NCBI RefSeq assembly: GCF_017220215.1
Contig: NZ_CP071129.1
Coordinates: 186,001-250,000, forward strand
DNA: 64,000 nt
Reading direction: 5' to 3'
From: Caballeronia sp. M1242
GTDB taxonomy: Bacteria; Pseudomonadota; Gammaproteobacteria; Burkholderiales; Burkholderiaceae
A model generated the notes under the pieces. That model saw only the letters and a list, made by a program, of their open reading frames with translations, did no database searches and was not told the DNA's origin. Shown here piece after piece: positions 39,252 to 50,088 of this stretch. Every line of letters begins with the position of its first letter. Position 1 is the stretch's first letter. Made by a program: the position numbers and the translations under genes.

Positions 39252-39602
39252 TTAGTCGGGCGCGCCGTGCTTGTCTGCCGCTTTGGAGAATGCCTCGGCG
39301 AGCTTGTCGAAATGACGTAGCGCGCCGGGCGTTAGCTCGATCTGCTTGCGGCGCGCGTCTTCGGTATCGGTGAGGACGATCCAGCCCTTCTCGCGCATCG
39401 ACGTGATGCGCGCGTGCAGCGTCGCGGGCGACCCGAACTGGCTTTGCGCCATCATGTCCCGCACGGAAAGACGCGCTTTCTGCTGGCTCATGCGCGCGAC
39501 AAATTCGAGAATGCGCTCCTCCAGCGGATCGAGCGCGGGCAGTCCCCGCAGCGCTTCGGCGAGCTGAAGAAAGCGGAGATAGATATCGGCGGGGCGGGTC
39601 AT
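39252..39602 (-). CDS. MarR-like winged-helix regulator
   Basis: The 116-aa product reads as a compact winged helix: LDPLEERILEFVARMSQQKARLSVRD (helices 1-2), SPATLHARITSMREKGWI (recognition helix) and a wing VLTDTEDARRKQIELTP. It lacks the long dimerisation helices of full MarR proteins. The ligand and targets are unknown; the divergent membrane-protein gene at 39695 is a likely target. Confidence 0.83.
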   Translation of the reverse strand: MTRPADIYLRFLQLAEALRGLPALDPLEERILEFVARMSQQKARLSVRDMMAQSQFGSPATLHARITSMREKGWIVLTDTEDARRKQIELTPGALRHFDKLAEAFSKAADKHGAPD

Positions 39603-39694
39603 GCCTGTGCTTCATCCAGTGTGACGGCTCGATCCGCATCAACCGTGTGAGCTAAGATGAGCCGATAACAACGGGTGGCGGCCATTCTACTCCC

Positions 39695-40264
39695 ATGTCC
39701 AATCTGCGCTTGCACGTCGTCTCCGTGATCGGCACAGCGGCCGTGTTCGTGCTGTCTTTGTGGCTCAACGAACGCGTCTTCGCGCACACCGAGTTCGTCC
39801 GGGGCGTCAACTGGATCTATCTGCCGTCGGGCGTGAGGCTGCTTAGTACGCTGCTCTTGGGCGGCGACGGCGCGCTCGGCTTGCTGATCGCGAGCTGGCT
39901 CGTCGACTTCTTCTACTTCTTCCCGCACGACCCCGTGCGCGCGTTCGCCGGGGGCATTATCGCGACGGTCGCGCCGTATGCGGTGTATCGGCTGGCGCGT
40001 GAGTGGTACGGGCTCAAGGCGTCATTGGCGAACCTCACCGCGAACCGCCTGTTGACTCTCGCGCTCGCCTATTCCATCGCGAATCCGCTGTTGCATCACA
40101 TCTGGTTTGCGCTGCGCGGGGATACGCAGAATATCGTCGAGCGGTTCTTCGTGATGGTCGCAGGCGATCTGGCCGGCGCGTTGATCGTGCTGTACGCGGC
40201 GAAAGCGCTACTGGCCGTCGTGTTCAGACACGGGCTGCCTCGCGGAGAACGGCTCGAGGACTAG
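39695..40264 (+). CDS. MASE1-like integral membrane protein of unknown function
   Basis: The 189-aa product has about five membrane helices and the motif RGVNWIYLPSGVRLL, which resembles the start of MASE1 sensory membrane domains, but it has no signalling domain after it. I cannot assign a function. It is divergent from the MarR-like gene, with 92 bp between. Confidence 0.75.
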   Translation: MSNLRLHVVSVIGTAAVFVLSLWLNERVFAHTEFVRGVNWIYLPSGVRLLSTLLLGGDGALGLLIASWLVDFFYFFPHDPVRAFAGGIIATVAPYAVYRLAREWYGLKASLANLTANRLLTLALAYSIANPLLHHIWFALRGDTQNIVERFFVMVAGDLAGALIVLYAAKALLAVVFRHGLPRGERLED

Positions 40265-40277
40265 CGCCAGCGCGCCG

Positions 40278-40502
40278 CTATGCGCGGTGATGCATGAACG
40301 CGTTCGGATAGAGCAGCGAAAGCGTGATGATGACGACGCAAAACGTCCAGAACACGACATACAGCGTGCTGCCCAGGGCGGTAAGCGTGTGCTTGCGATT
40401 CGACAACGTGATCACGGTGAACAATGCCACTCCGGGTCGGCGGCACGTGGCGCAGACCAAAAGCAGCGACAAGCATCCAACGAGACCGAGAAGCGCAAGC
40501 AT
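40278..40502 (-). CDS. Small two-helix membrane protein, hypothetical
   Basis: A 74-aa frame with two hydrophobic segments (about 1-20 and 43-65) and a polar loop (RKHTLTALGS). It is convergent with the MASE1-like gene, ending 14 bp after it. No family is recognised; the hydrophobic pattern and clean spacing argue for a real gene but do not prove it. Confidence 0.5.
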   Translation of the reverse strand: MLALLGLVGCLSLLLVCATCRRPGVALFTVITLSNRKHTLTALGSTLYVVFWTFCVVIITLSLLYPNAFMHHRA

Positions 40503-40685
40503 AGGTCGCTCTTACAGTGATGAATATCGGTAAAACGAAGCCGGAATCGATATGAAATCTATAACGATCCGGCCGCGCGACGGGCACTCATAGTTCACTG
40601 CTGGTTTACGGCGGAAGCCCGCCAAACCTGAGGGTCCGCGCGCTGTTCACGGTCGCGCGCACCGGCGCGCGACGCGCCGGCACGT

Positions 40686-40691
40686 TATAAT
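40686..40691 (+). promoter_or_regulatory. Likely -10 element of the ferredoxin gene
   Basis: TATAAT lies 33 bp before the ferredoxin ATG; the GC-rich sequence upstream offers no clear -35. Confidence 0.4.
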
Positions 40692-40705
40692 CGCTTGTTT
40701 TTTAA

Positions 40706-40981
<276 letters not shown>

Positions 40982-40984
40982 GAC

Positions 40985-42055
40985 TCAACCGCCAATCAAC
41001 TCTTCGAGCGCAGCCGTTAGCGCATCGCATTCGGCGTCCGTGCCGATGGAAATGCGCAAATGCTGGTCGATGCGGGGCAGCTTGAAGTGCCGCACGAATA
41101 TCTCGCGTTGCCGGAGCGCGGCGGCGAGGGCGGCGGCATCGTGAGCGGGATGCTTCGCGAACACGAAGTTCGCCGCCGAAGGCACCACGTCGAATCCCAG
41201 GCGCTGCAAGCGCGCGTTCAGCCTTTCGCGACTCGCCACGACCTTCCTGCAGCTTTCCTCGAACCACGCGCGGTCTTCGTACGACGCGAGCGCCGCCGCT
41301 TGCGCGAGCCGATCAAGCGGATACGAATTGAAGCTGTCCTTCACGCGCGTCAGCCCCTCGATCAGCGCTGCATCGCCGAACGCGAAGCCCACGCGCATGC
41401 CCGCGAGCGAGCGCGCCTTCGATGTCGTCTGCACGACGAGCAGATTCGGATACGCGTCGATCAGGCGCGCGGCGGATTGCGCGCCGAAATCGACATACGC
41501 CTCGTCGATGATCACCGGCACGTCCGGATTCGCCTTCAACAACGCTTCGATGTCCGCGAGCGGCAGCGCGCGGCCGGTCGGCGCGTTCGGATTCGGCAGC
41601 AGCACGCCGCCGTTCGGCGCGCGGTAAGCGTCGATATCGACGGCGAAAGCGGCATCGAGCGGAACAGTCTGGTACGCCACGCCGTAAAGCTGCGCGTAGA
41701 CCGGGTAGAAGCTGTACGTGATATCGGGAAAGCGGATCGGCAGGTCGCGCTTGAGCAGCGCCTGGAATGCATGCGCGAGCACCTCATCGGAACCGTTGCC
41801 CGCGAAAACCTGCTCGACGCGCACGCCGTGGTGCGCGGCCACCGCCTCGCGCAGCGCGCGGGCCGTCGGATCGGGATACTTGCGCAGCGACGCGCCGTCT
41901 TCGCCGAGTTCGCGGCGGATCGCCTCGACCACGCGCGGCGACGGCGGATACGGATTTTCGTTCGTGTTCAGCTTGATCGGATGCGTCAGCGCGGGCTGCT
42001 CGCCCGGCACATACGGCGTCAGACGATGAACGATATCGCTCCAGAAACGGCTCAC
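40985..42055 (-). CDS. hisC: Histidinol-phosphate aminotransferase
   Basis: This PLP enzyme transaminates imidazole-acetol phosphate in histidine synthesis. From GTG 42055 (GGAG 5 nt upstream) the 356-aa product has [43 protein letters not shown] and the PLP-lysine region [18 protein letters not shown]. The frame is open further upstream (to 42295), but that part is not family-like. It stands alone, outside any his operon, 20 bp after pth, so it is probably an additional hisC copy or a general aromatic/imidazole aminotransferase. Confidence 0.92.
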   Translation of the reverse strand: MSRFWSDIVHRLTPYVPGEQPALTHPIKLNTNENPYPPSPRVVEAIRRELGEDGASLRKYPDPTARALREAVAAHHGVRVEQVFAGNGSDEVLAHAFQALLKRDLPIRFPDITYSFYPVYAQLYGVAYQTVPLDAAFAVDIDAYRAPNGGVLLPNPNAPTGRALPLADIEALLKANPDVPVIIDEAYVDFGAQSAARLIDAYPNLLVVQTTSKARSLAGMRVGFAFGDAALIEGLTRVKDSFNSYPLDRLAQAAALASYEDRAWFEESCRKVVASRERLNARLQRLGFDVVPSAANFVFAKHPAHDAAALAAALRQREIFVRHFKLPRIDQHLRISIGTDAECDALTAALEELIGG

Positions 42056-42075
42056 GTTGGGCTCCAGATTCGTGG

Positions 42076-42678
42076 TCAGGAATTGCGGTGCAGGTTCATC
42101 ATCGCGCGTTCGGTCTCGCCCGCGACGACGAACGGCATGACGGCGAGCGCGCGCTCGATCGACTGATCGATGACGTCCTGTTCCTCGCGGCGCGGCGGCT
42201 TCAGCACGAAATTCGCGACATCCGGCTTCGCGCCCGCTCGCGCGCCTTCGGGAATCAGATCGCGCGGATGCCCGATGCCGATGCGCAAGCGCCAATACTG
42301 CTGCGACGACAAGTGCGCCGAAATGTCCTTCAGCCCGTTGTGGCCGCCGCTGCCGCCGCCGAGCTTCAACTTGACGGTGCCGGGCGGGAGGTCGAGTTCG
42401 TCGTGCGCGACGAGAATCTCGTCGGGCAGAATTTTGAAGAACTGCGCGACCGCGACGACCGACTGGCCGGAGCGGTTCATGAACGTCTGCGGTTCCAGCA
42501 GGTGAATCTCATGGCCGTGCAGACGCCCTTTGCCGTAATGCCCGTGAAACCGCCGTTCGTCGCGCAGCGTCGCGCCGGCATCGCGCGCCAGTTGATCGAC
42601 GAACCAGAAGCCCGCGTTATGGCGCGTCGCCGTGTATTCGGCGCCCGGATTGCCGAGGCCAACGATCAGCTTGATCAT
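42076..42678 (-). CDS. pth: Peptidyl-tRNA hydrolase
   Basis: Pth recycles peptidyl-tRNA released from stalled ribosomes. The 200-aa product begins [20 protein letters not shown] with the catalytic His20, and has [21 protein letters not shown] and [12 protein letters not shown]. It follows rplY on the same strand with a terminator between, and hisC comes next. Confidence 0.97.
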   Translation of the reverse strand: MIKLIVGLGNPGAEYTATRHNAGFWFVDQLARDAGATLRDERRFHGHYGKGRLHGHEIHLLEPQTFMNRSGQSVVAVAQFFKILPDEILVAHDELDLPPGTVKLKLGGGSGGHNGLKDISAHLSSQQYWRLRIGIGHPRDLIPEGARAGAKPDVANFVLKPPRREEQDVIDQSIERALAVMPFVVAGETERAMMNLHRNS

Positions 42679-42717
42679 GTCGAATCGTCGCGAGCTGCTG
42701 CCCGCGTGTTGTCATGC

Positions 42718-42753
42718 GAAAAAAAACCCGCCGGGGCTTGCACACCGGCGGGT
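42718..42753 (-). terminator. Intrinsic terminator between rplY and pth
   Basis: Minus-strand ACCCGCCGG-N10-CCGGCGGGT followed by a run of eight T (plus-strand A-run 42718-42726). Confidence 0.9.
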
Positions 42754-42817
42754 CACGTCGACCGTTCCGTGAACGGATCGAGAGGATACTACAGCGCCGT
42801 CAGGCACCTTGCGAAGC

Positions 42818-43435
42818 TTAGGCAGCCGGCGTTTCGCCTTCCGCTGCGTCGCCTGCCGCATCCGACTGCTTCGCAGCCGGCACGGTCGCCGATGCCACCA
42901 CCGGATTTTCCGCCTCGACGTGCGCGGTCAGCGCGACGCCCTTCGGCAGCGTGATGTCCTTCGCGTGCATCGTCTGGCCGGCTTCGATCTTCGCCAGATC
43001 GATTTCGAGGAATTCCGGCAGGTCGCCCGGCAGGCATTCCACTTCCAGTTCGGTGACGACGTGCGAGATCACGGCGCCCGCCAGCTTCACGGCCGGATTC
43101 GTTTCCTGATTCATGAAGTGCAGCGGCACCTTGGTGTGCAGCTTCTTCGTCGAATCGACGCGCTGGAAATCCACGTGCAGCACGAGTTGCTTGAACGGGT
43201 GATATTGCACGTCGCGCAGCAGCACTTGCTGCGAGTTGCCACCGACTTCCAGGTCGAGAATCGACGAATGGAACACTTCCTTCTTCAGGGCGTGCCACAG
43301 GGCGTTGTGGTCGAGCTCGACCAGTTGAACGTCCGCGTTACCGCCATACACGATACCCGGGGTCTTGCCCGAGTTACGCAGGCGGCGGCTCGCACCCGTA
43401 CCTTGCTTGCTACGCTCGAAAGCGACGACTTTCAT
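42818..43435 (-). CDS. rplY: 50S ribosomal protein L25/general stress protein Ctc
   Basis: L25 binds 5S rRNA. The 205-aa product is the long Ctc form: an N-terminal L25 domain ([24 protein letters not shown]) and a C-terminal beta domain (about 95-185) with an Ala/Glu-rich tail. The prs-rplY-pth order is common in bacteria. Confidence 0.96.
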   Translation of the reverse strand: MKVVAFERSKQGTGASRRLRNSGKTPGIVYGGNADVQLVELDHNALWHALKKEVFHSSILDLEVGGNSQQVLLRDVQYHPFKQLVLHVDFQRVDSTKKLHTKVPLHFMNQETNPAVKLAGAVISHVVTELEVECLPGDLPEFLEIDLAKIEAGQTMHAKDITLPKGVALTAHVEAENPVVASATVPAAKQSDAAGDAAEGETPAA

Positions 43436-43498
43436 TTCAGACTCCTATAACTGCCCGCGACCAGGCAGGGAAAACGGATCATCAAAGGGACGATCCCA

Positions 43499-43533
43499 TA
43501 ACAAACGGCGCGAACCTTCGTACGTTCGCGCCG
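43499..43533 (-). terminator. Candidate terminator between prs and rplY
   Basis: Minus-strand CGGCGCGAAC-N8-GTTCGCGCCG followed by TTTGTTAT. The T-tract is imperfect, so some read-through into rplY is possible. Confidence 0.6.
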
Positions 43534-43580
43534 ATCATGCAAGAACGCGAAGCCGGAGCCTCGCGTGTATTGCCAATGCT

Positions 43581-44534
43581 TTAGCCTTCGGCGAAGAGCG
43601 ACATTACCGAGTCGCCGCGCCGGATGCGCGAGAACGTCTCCGCGAGCAGTCCTGCGCTCGTCAGCGGACGAATCTTCGGGCACGCCAGCGATTCCGCCGA
43701 CAGCGGAATGGTGTCCGTGACGACGAGTTCGTCCAGTTGCGACGCCGTGATGCGCTCCGCGGCGCCACCCGACAGAACCGGGTGCGTTGCGTAGGCGAAA
43801 ACCTGCTTCGCGCCGCGATCCTTCAACACTTGCGCGGCCTTGCAGAGCGTGCCGGCCGTATCGACCATGTCGTCCATGATGACGCAGGTGCGGCCTTCGA
43901 CTTCACCGATGATGTTCATCACCTCGGCGACGTTCGCCTTCGGACGGCGCTTGTCGATGATCGCGAGATCCGTGTTCATCTGCTTGGCGAGCGCGCGGGC
44001 GCGCACCACGCCGCCGACGTCCGGCGACACGATCAGCAGATGATCATGGTTCTGCTTGCGCAGATCGCCGAGCAGAACGGGCGTTGCGTAGATGTTGTCG
44101 ACGGGAATGTCGAAGAAACCTTGAATCTGGTCGGCGTGAAGGTCCATGGTGATCACGCGATCGACGCCGGCAATTTCCAGCATGTTCGCGACGACCTTCG
44201 CCGAGATAGCCACGCGCGCGGAACGCGGGCGGCGGTCCTGGCGCGCATAGCCGAAGTAGGGGATGGCTGCGGTGATCCGGCCTGCGGATGCGCGCTTGAG
44301 CGCATCGACCATGATCATGAGTTCCATCAGGTTATCGTTCGTCGGTGCGCACGTGGACTGAAGAACGAAGACGTCTTTGCCTCGCACGTTTTCCTGGATC
44401 TCGACCATGATTTCGCCGTCGGAGAAACGGCTGACCATTGCTTTGCCGAGAGGGATTCCTAGGATCTTGACGACTTCCTGAGCAAGCGCGGGATTCGCGT
44501 TGCCAGTAAAAACCATCAGGCCGTCACTGCTCAT
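43581..44534 (-). CDS. prs: Ribose-phosphate pyrophosphokinase
   Basis: The enzyme makes PRPP from ribose-5-phosphate and ATP. The 317-aa product (start [15 protein letters not shown] at 44534) has the ATP-site [20 protein letters not shown], metal-binding [12 protein letters not shown] and the PRPP loop [13 protein letters not shown]. It lies directly after tRNA-Gln, with ispE upstream, the usual betaproteobacterial order. The frame is open beyond the ATG through the tRNA gene, but that is not coding. Confidence 0.98.
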   Translation of the reverse strand: MSSDGLMVFTGNANPALAQEVVKILGIPLGKAMVSRFSDGEIMVEIQENVRGKDVFVLQSTCAPTNDNLMELMIMVDALKRASAGRITAAIPYFGYARQDRRPRSARVAISAKVVANMLEIAGVDRVITMDLHADQIQGFFDIPVDNIYATPVLLGDLRKQNHDHLLIVSPDVGGVVRARALAKQMNTDLAIIDKRRPKANVAEVMNIIGEVEGRTCVIMDDMVDTAGTLCKAAQVLKDRGAKQVFAYATHPVLSGGAAERITASQLDELVVTDTIPLSAESLACPKIRPLTSAGLLAETFSRIRRGDSVMSLFAEG

Positions 44535-44581
44535 CGTGCACCTGTCTGCGGCTGGAGGCGTGAGGAAAACGCGAGAAAGAA

Positions 44582-44658
44582 TGGCAGGGGAGGAAGGACT
44601 CGAACCCTCGCATGCCGGAATCAAAATCCGGTGCCTTGACCAACTTGGCGACTCCCCT
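44582..44658 (-). tRNA. tRNA-Gln (anticodon TTG)
   Basis: A 77-nt cloverleaf on the minus strand: acceptor AGGGGAG/CTCCCCT, anticodon stem CCGGA/TCCGG around loop TTTTGAT giving anticodon TTG, T-arm GAGGGTTCGAGTCCTTC, and an encoded CCA (plus-strand TGG at 44582-44584). It reads CAA Gln codons. It lies between ispE and prs and is probably processed from their transcript. Confidence 0.97.
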
Positions 44659-44713
44659 ACACTTAACCTTGAATCTTGCCGGGAAGTGTAGGACATACCC
44701 GACAAAACTAAAT

Positions 44714-45595
44714 CTATGACGCGAAAGCGAAGAGAGGATGAGAATCCAGACTGCTTGTCACCACACTGCTCCAGCTTGCCGGCAGCTTGGCTTGCGCCAA
44801 CTCCGCTTCGGCCTGGCTGGGGAAAGCGGCGAACACGCTTGCTCCAGATCCGGTCATTCGCGCCGGTGCGAGATTGGAAAACCACTCGAGCACCTTTGCA
44901 ACTTCCGCGTACTTTTCTGCAACTACAGCCTGCATGTCGTTCCGACCGAAGCTGTCTGGCCAGTTAGTGTCTGACCTTTGCTGTGCAAGAAAGTCCATGA
45001 TTGTGGCGACTTTCGTATCCCGTGTCAAGCTTTTTTCGGAGAAAATCGCCGCAGTCGGAACGTGCACAGCGGGCGCGACTACCAGGAAGAAGCGTTTCGG
45101 CAGTTTCACCGCCTGCAGCGCCTCGCCCACACCCTCTGCAAATGCATTCTGCCCGAAGACAAAAAACGGCACGTCCGCGCCGAGTTGCAGGGCGAGATTC
45201 TGCAGAGTTTCACGCGAAAGGTCAACTCCCCATAGACGATTCAACGCCAAAAGAGTCGTCGCTGCGTCGGAACTTCCTCCGCCGAGACCCGCGCCCATCG
45301 GCAGACGCTTGTCGATCTCGATCTCGACGCCATAACGGCTGCCCGTGTGCTTTTGAAGCAATCGGGCGGCCCGCACGACGAGGTCGTCGTCCTCGGCCAC
45401 GCCGGGCACGTCCGTCTTGCGCGTTACGACGCCGTCTTCGCGGCGCTTGAAATGCAGGACATCGCCCCAGTCGAGCAGCTGAAAGACGGTTTGCAGCTCG
45501 TGATAGCCATCCGGGCGACGGCCCGTGATGTGCAGAAACAGGTTCAGCTTCGCGGGCGCGAGGCAATCGCGCATCGAATCGTTGGAAGAGGACAT
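44714..45595 (-). CDS. ispE: 4-diphosphocytidyl-2-C-methyl-D-erythritol kinase
   Basis: This GHMP kinase phosphorylates CDP-ME in the MEP isoprenoid pathway. The 293-aa product has [20 protein letters not shown], the ATP loop [15 protein letters not shown] and the C-terminal GHMP motif [14 protein letters not shown]. lolB ends 18 bp upstream of its start on the same strand; tRNA-Gln and prs follow. Confidence 0.97.
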   Translation of the reverse strand: MSSSNDSMRDCLAPAKLNLFLHITGRRPDGYHELQTVFQLLDWGDVLHFKRREDGVVTRKTDVPGVAEDDDLVVRAARLLQKHTGSRYGVEIEIDKRLPMGAGLGGGSSDAATTLLALNRLWGVDLSRETLQNLALQLGADVPFFVFGQNAFAEGVGEALQAVKLPKRFFLVVAPAVHVPTAAIFSEKSLTRDTKVATIMDFLAQQRSDTNWPDSFGRNDMQAVVAEKYAEVAKVLEWFSNLAPARMTGSGASVFAAFPSQAEAELAQAKLPASWSSVVTSSLDSHPLFAFAS

Positions 45596-45613
45596 GCGGC
45601 AGGCGATAAAACG

Positions 45614-46249
45614 TTACTGGTCGATGACGAGCTTGATGTCGAGCGGCGGCTCGCTGCGCGTGAGGTTGACGCGCTTGACGCCGGTGGCGGGCGGCTCGGC
45701 ATAGGCGAGGTAGTCGATCGTCCAGCCGTCCTGCTTGATTTCCTTGGGACGGCCGTTGTTCGATTCGGGGTCGAGCGTCGTCTCGGCGCGCGATGTCGGC
45801 GCCGCCGACGGTTGCAGCCAGTAGCGCAAGCCTTCGACGGGCAGCGCGAAGCCGAGCGCGTTGCGCATCAAGTCGGAGACGTTGTCCGCGTTGAGCGGCT
45901 GGCGGTTCGGCAATTCGAGCGTCGCGAGGGAAGGCGACGACGTGACGATCGCCATGGTCTGCCCGAGCGGATTGCGCAACTGAAGCGTGACCGTATCGCC
46001 CGTTTCCTGCCAGTCGAAGTTGCCGTAGGCGTTACGCGCGACGCCGTTCTGATCGTCGTATTGCACGGCGAAGCGCCCGTGGTACATGCGGCTCGTCTGC
46101 GTCGCGAGCGATGTCGAGCCTTCCGACGTGGTCGGCAGGCGCGGTTGCAGCGCACAGCCGGACAAAACCAGCGCGGCAGCCGCCGCGAATCCGAGCGCGC
46201 AGCGCCGCGCCCCGGGACGCTTCCCGCCGGCGAAGAAGTCGAATGCCAT
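45614..46249 (-). CDS. lolB: Outer-membrane lipoprotein insertion protein LolB
   Basis: LolB receives lipoproteins from LolA and inserts them into the outer membrane, and is itself a lipoprotein. From ATG 46249 the 211-aa product has a signal peptide with lipobox LSGC, then HGRFAVQYDDQNGVARNAYG and LQLRNPLGQTMAIV typical of the open beta-barrel. The start codon overlaps the stop of the TPR gene (TAATG). ispE follows. Confidence 0.93.
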   Translation of the reverse strand: MAFDFFAGGKRPGARRCALGFAAAAALVLSGCALQPRLPTTSEGSTSLATQTSRMYHGRFAVQYDDQNGVARNAYGNFDWQETGDTVTLQLRNPLGQTMAIVTSSPSLATLELPNRQPLNADNVSDLMRNALGFALPVEGLRYWLQPSAAPTSRAETTLDPESNNGRPKEIKQDGWTIDYLAYAEPPATGVKRVNLTRSEPPLDIKLVIDQ

Positions 46250-48105
46250 TAGAGATCGTTCACCTGAAGTCGTTTCAGCGTTTTGACGAGCGTATCGTTG
46301 CCCGGTTCGAGCTTCTGAGCCTGCCGCCACGTGGCGCGCGCCTGGTCCTGCTGGCCGGACTTCCACTGCACTTCGCCGAGATGAGCGCCGATTTCGGCGT
46401 TCGGCTGAAGGTCATAAGCATTCTTGAGGATCTTCTCGGCTTCCGCTGCGTTTCCTTGGCGGAAGCGCGCCCAGCCGAGGCTGTCCATGATGAACGCGTC
46501 GTTCGGCGCGAGCGACACCGCCTTTTCGATCAGATGCACCGCTTCGTCGAGCCGCTGATTCCGATCGACGAGCGAATACCCGAGCGCGTTATACGCCTGC
46601 GGGTTGTTCGGCTGCGTGCGCATGAGCGTGCGCAATTGCGTTTCCATCACGTCGTAGTGGCCGTTCTTTTCGGCGGCCATCGCGTAGTCGTAGACGAGGT
46701 CGGGATCGTCCGGAAACGCGGCGACCGCCTTCGCCAGATTCTCCTCGGCTTCCTTGTAGCGATGCGCTTCGAAGAGAATCGCCGAATCGGTGCGCGCGAG
46801 AAGCGCGAGATCGCGCGGATCCGAGCTTTGCAGACTGTTGATGAGCGCGCGGGCATCGTCGACCTTGCCCTGCTTCGCGAGCAATTGCGCCCGCGTGATC
46901 TGCGCCGGCAGATACTGCTGGCTCGTGCGCGGAATCTTGTCGAGCCATTGCGCGGCGGCGGTTTCGTCCTTCTGCTCGAGCGCGAGCTGCGCGAGATAGA
47001 TATAAGCCTGACCGGGGTCCGCGCCCGGCGTGCTTTCGGCAGCCTTCGCGTACTGGTTCAGATAGTCCTTCGCCTTGTCGAACTGCTTTTTCTGAATGTC
47101 GATGAGCGCGAGCGCCATCAACGGCGTCAGGTCCTTCGAATCGTTCTTGCGCATGATTTCGAACTGCTTCTGCGCGTCGTCGAGCCGGTCGGACGACAGA
47201 TACAGTTGCGCGAGCGCGAGCCGCGCATCATGCGACTTCGGATTCTTCGCCAAATACTGCTCGAACGAAGCGATGCCTTCCGCGCGCTCCTGCGGCCCCA
47301 TGCGCGCGAGCGTCAACGCGGCGGGCAAATAGTCGGGCCGCAATTGCAGCGCCTTTTCGAGCGATGCCTTCGCGCCCGGCTGATCGTCCGCGAGCAACTG
47401 CTGACGCGCGATCGCGAGTTGCGCTTCCGGGCGATCGCGGTCGTTCGCGGTGAGATCCTTCAGCACGTTGAGGCCGCCCACGCGATTCGGGCCGCGCGCC
47501 AGCAGCGCTTGCAGCGAGAGAAGCGCCTCGCCGCGCTGCTCGGGCGACACCTTCGCGAGTTCGCGCTCGAGCGTGGGCTTCGCGTCGTCGGGCTTGCCGG
47601 AGACGATCAGAAGCGATGCGCTCAGCTGCGCCGCGCGCTCCGAATGCGGCGCGAACTGCTGCCAGAGTTGGGCGGACGTGAGCGCGTCGTTGGGACTTTG
47701 CGCGGCAATGGCGATCTCGGTCGCGCGCTGAGCGAAGCGCGGATCGTGCGTGTCGCGGGCGAGCGAGAGATAAGTCTGGAAAGCGGGCGCGGGCTGTCCG
47801 CGCTGCAACGCGACTTCGGCGGCCAGCACCTGAAACACGATCTGGCTCGATACATCCACATTCGGCAGGTCTTGCTGCTCCGCGCCGCTGACGGGCGCGG
47901 TGAGCGCGTCGGCGGCCGTTTGGGCAGCGGAATCGTCGTCGCCAGGAACGGGCGTCGCGTTGGGCGACTGCGCATGCGCGGGCGCAAACGCGAGTGCGGC
48001 GAGTGCCAGCGCCACCGCGCCGGCGGCGCGCGACATTGGCATCGCGAACGATTGCGTCAAGCCGGCCTGACGCTTCGCAAACAGCTTCATGACGAACGAG
48101 TTCAT
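46249..48105 (-). CDS. Periplasmic TPR-repeat protein
   Basis: The 618-aa product has a signal peptide ([12 protein letters not shown]), then TPR helices across most of its length (for example residues near [20 protein letters not shown] and [20 protein letters not shown]). It always neighbours lolB in Burkholderiales. TPR proteins scaffold protein complexes; a role in envelope biogenesis is inferred. ATG 48105 has GGAT 6 nt upstream; ATG 48090 is an alternative. It is divergent from mutM and overlaps lolB by 1 bp. Confidence 0.9.
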   Translation of the reverse strand: MNSFVMKLFAKRQAGLTQSFAMPMSRAAGAVALALAALAFAPAHAQSPNATPVPGDDDSAAQTAADALTAPVSGAEQQDLPNVDVSSQIVFQVLAAEVALQRGQPAPAFQTYLSLARDTHDPRFAQRATEIAIAAQSPNDALTSAQLWQQFAPHSERAAQLSASLLIVSGKPDDAKPTLERELAKVSPEQRGEALLSLQALLARGPNRVGGLNVLKDLTANDRDRPEAQLAIARQQLLADDQPGAKASLEKALQLRPDYLPAALTLARMGPQERAEGIASFEQYLAKNPKSHDARLALAQLYLSSDRLDDAQKQFEIMRKNDSKDLTPLMALALIDIQKKQFDKAKDYLNQYAKAAESTPGADPGQAYIYLAQLALEQKDETAAAQWLDKIPRTSQQYLPAQITRAQLLAKQGKVDDARALINSLQSSDPRDLALLARTDSAILFEAHRYKEAEENLAKAVAAFPDDPDLVYDYAMAAEKNGHYDVMETQLRTLMRTQPNNPQAYNALGYSLVDRNQRLDEAVHLIEKAVSLAPNDAFIMDSLGWARFRQGNAAEAEKILKNAYDLQPNAEIGAHLGEVQWKSGQQDQARATWRQAQKLEPGNDTLVKTLKRLQVNDL

Positions 48106-48190
48106 GGAAATCCAGACGATGTTTCGGTCGATTGTAACGCGGTCGCTAAAATACCGGCACAACCCGCTGAAGCAAGTCTCTCTCCAGAAA

Positions 48191-49021
48191 ATGCCCGAAC
48201 TTCCGGAAGTCGAAGTCACCCGCCGGGGAATCGAACCCTACGTGGCGGGAAGGCGCGTCGAGCATGTCGACGTTCGCACGCCGGCGCTGCGCTGGCCCAT
48301 CCCGAAGCATCTCGCGAAGACGCTCGGGCATCTGAAAATCGAGAAGGTCGAGCGGCGCGGCAAGTATCTGTTGTTCGAGACCGCCGAAGGCTGGCTCATC
48401 GTTCATCTCGGGATGACCGGCACGCTGCGCGTGCTGCGCAACGTGCCGCGGCCGCCCGACGCCGCGAAGCACGATCACGTCGATCTGGTCTTCGACGAAT
48501 TCATTCTGCGTTTTCGCGATCCGCGCCGCTTCGGCGCGATGCTCTGGCATCCGCGCGAAGACGGCGACGTACTCGCGCATCCGCTGCTCGCGAGTCTGGG
48601 CGTCGAGCCCTTCTCGCCGGAGTTCTCGGGCGCGCTGCTGTTTCGCGAGACGCGCGGGCGCAAGGTCTCGGTGAAGCAGGCGCTGCTCGCGGGCGGCATT
48701 GTCGTTGGCGTGGGGAATATTTATGCGTCGGAGAGCCTGTTTCGTGCGGGCATCCGGCCGACGACCGCCGCTGGCCGCATTTCGCTGGTGCGCTACGATC
48801 TGCTCGCGGATGCGGTGCGCGTGACGCTCGCCGCGGCCATCGACAAGGGCGGCAGCACGCTGCGCGATTTCGTCGGCAGCAATGGCGAATCGGGATACTT
48901 CCAGCTCGACTACTTCGTCTATGATCGCGCGGGTCTGCCGTGCCACGTCTGCGGCACGGCCATCCGCCAAATCGTCCAGGGACAGCGTTCGACTTACTTT
49001 TGTCCGCGCTGCCAACGCTAA
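48191..49021 (+). CDS. mutM: Formamidopyrimidine-DNA glycosylase
   Basis: MutM excises 8-oxoguanine from DNA and nicks the abasic site. The 276-aa product starts [14 protein letters not shown] (catalytic Pro after Met removal, then Glu), and has the DNA-intercalating region and a C-terminal zinc finger CHVC...CPRC (about 247-270). It is followed 5 bp later by mutY, which removes the A opposite 8-oxoG, so the GO repair pair is co-transcribed. Confidence 0.97.
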   Translation: MPELPEVEVTRRGIEPYVAGRRVEHVDVRTPALRWPIPKHLAKTLGHLKIEKVERRGKYLLFETAEGWLIVHLGMTGTLRVLRNVPRPPDAAKHDHVDLVFDEFILRFRDPRRFGAMLWHPREDGDVLAHPLLASLGVEPFSPEFSGALLFRETRGRKVSVKQALLAGGIVVGVGNIYASESLFRAGIRPTTAAGRISLVRYDLLADAVRVTLAAAIDKGGSTLRDFVGSNGESGYFQLDYFVYDRAGLPCHVCGTAIRQIVQGQRSTYFCPRCQR

Positions 49022-49026
49022 ATCCG

Positions 49027-50088
49027 ATGCTCGCACTCACCGATTTCTTCGCGCGCCTGATCGCGTGGCAACGCATTCATGGCCGGCACGATCTGCCGTG
49101 GCAGAACACGCGCGACGCCTATCGCATCTGGCTCTCGGAGATCATGCTGCAGCAGACGCAGGTGACGACGGTCATCCCGTACTACGCGCGCTTTCTCGAA
49201 CGCTTTCCGACCGTGACCGCGCTCGCGGATGCGCCAATCGACGACGTGATGGCGCTGTGGGCCGGTCTCGGCTATTACTCGCGCGCGCGCAATCTGCATC
49301 GCTGCGCGCAGGTCGTCGCGCACGAGCATGGCGGGGAGTTTCCCCGAACGGTCGATGAACTCTCGGAGTTGCCGGGCATCGGGCGCTCGACGGCGGCGGC
49401 CATCGCGTCGTTCGCGTTCGGCGCGCGCGCGACGATTCTCGATGGCAACGTGAAGCGCGTGCTGGCCCGCGTCTTCGGCGTGGAAGGATTTCCGGGCGAG
49501 AAGCGCGTTGAAAACGCGATGTGGACGCTGGCTGAATCGCTCCTGCCCGACGCCGCCGACAAGAACGAAGTCACCGCCTACACGCAAGGCTTGATGGACC
49601 TCGGCGCGACGCTCTGCGTGCGCGGCAAGCCGGACTGCGCGCGGTGTCCGTTCGCCTCGGATTGCGTCGCGAATGTCGAAGGGCGGCAGCGCGAACTGCC
49701 GGCAGCGCGCCCGAAAAAGACGGTGCCGACGCGCAAGACGTGGATGCTGGTGCTGAAGGACGGCGACTCGATCCTGCTGGAGAAGCGTCCGCCGACGGGC
49801 ATCTGGGGCGGCCTGTGGAGCCTGCCCGAAGCGCCGGACGAGGCCGCGCTCACCGCAGTCGCGCAAGACAACGGCTGCGAGGCGGACTTGCAGCGTCTAA
49901 CGCCTTTCTCGCACACGTTCACGCACTTCAAGCTCGACATCGAGCCGCGCCTCGGCGAAATGCGCGGCGCGACGCCGGAGGCAAAGGACGCGCGCACGGT
50001 TTGGGCGCCGCTCTCGCGCATCGATTCGTTCGGCGTGCCCGCGCCCGTGCGCAAGCTGCTCGACGCGCTGACCGGCTCGCTGCTTTAA
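49027..50088 (+). CDS. mutY: A/G-specific adenine glycosylase
   Basis: MutY removes adenine mispaired with 8-oxoguanine. The 353-aa product has SEIMLQQTQVTTVIPYYARF, the helix-hairpin-helix ELPGIGRSTAAAI, catalytic Asp in ILDGNVKRV, the [4Fe-4S] motif C-x6-C-x2-C-x5-C and a C-terminal NUDIX-like 8-oxoG sensor domain (from about 230). Its stop overlaps the convergent LON-domain gene by 4 bp. Confidence 0.96.
   Translation: MLALTDFFARLIAWQRIHGRHDLPWQNTRDAYRIWLSEIMLQQTQVTTVIPYYARFLERFPTVTALADAPIDDVMALWAGLGYYSRARNLHRCAQVVAHEHGGEFPRTVDELSELPGIGRSTAAAIASFAFGARATILDGNVKRVLARVFGVEGFPGEKRVENAMWTLAESLLPDAADKNEVTAYTQGLMDLGATLCVRGKPDCARCPFASDCVANVEGRQRELPAARPKKTVPTRKTWMLVLKDGDSILLEKRPPTGIWGGLWSLPEAPDEAALTAVAQDNGCEADLQRLTPFSHTFTHFKLDIEPRLGEMRGATPEAKDARTVWAPLSRIDSFGVPAPVRKLLDALTGSLL

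Noticed and set aside
46111-48924. Long plus-strand open frame opposite the TPR gene
   Set aside because: Low-complexity Arg-rich translation without motifs; the minus-strand TPR protein and lolB explain this DNA.
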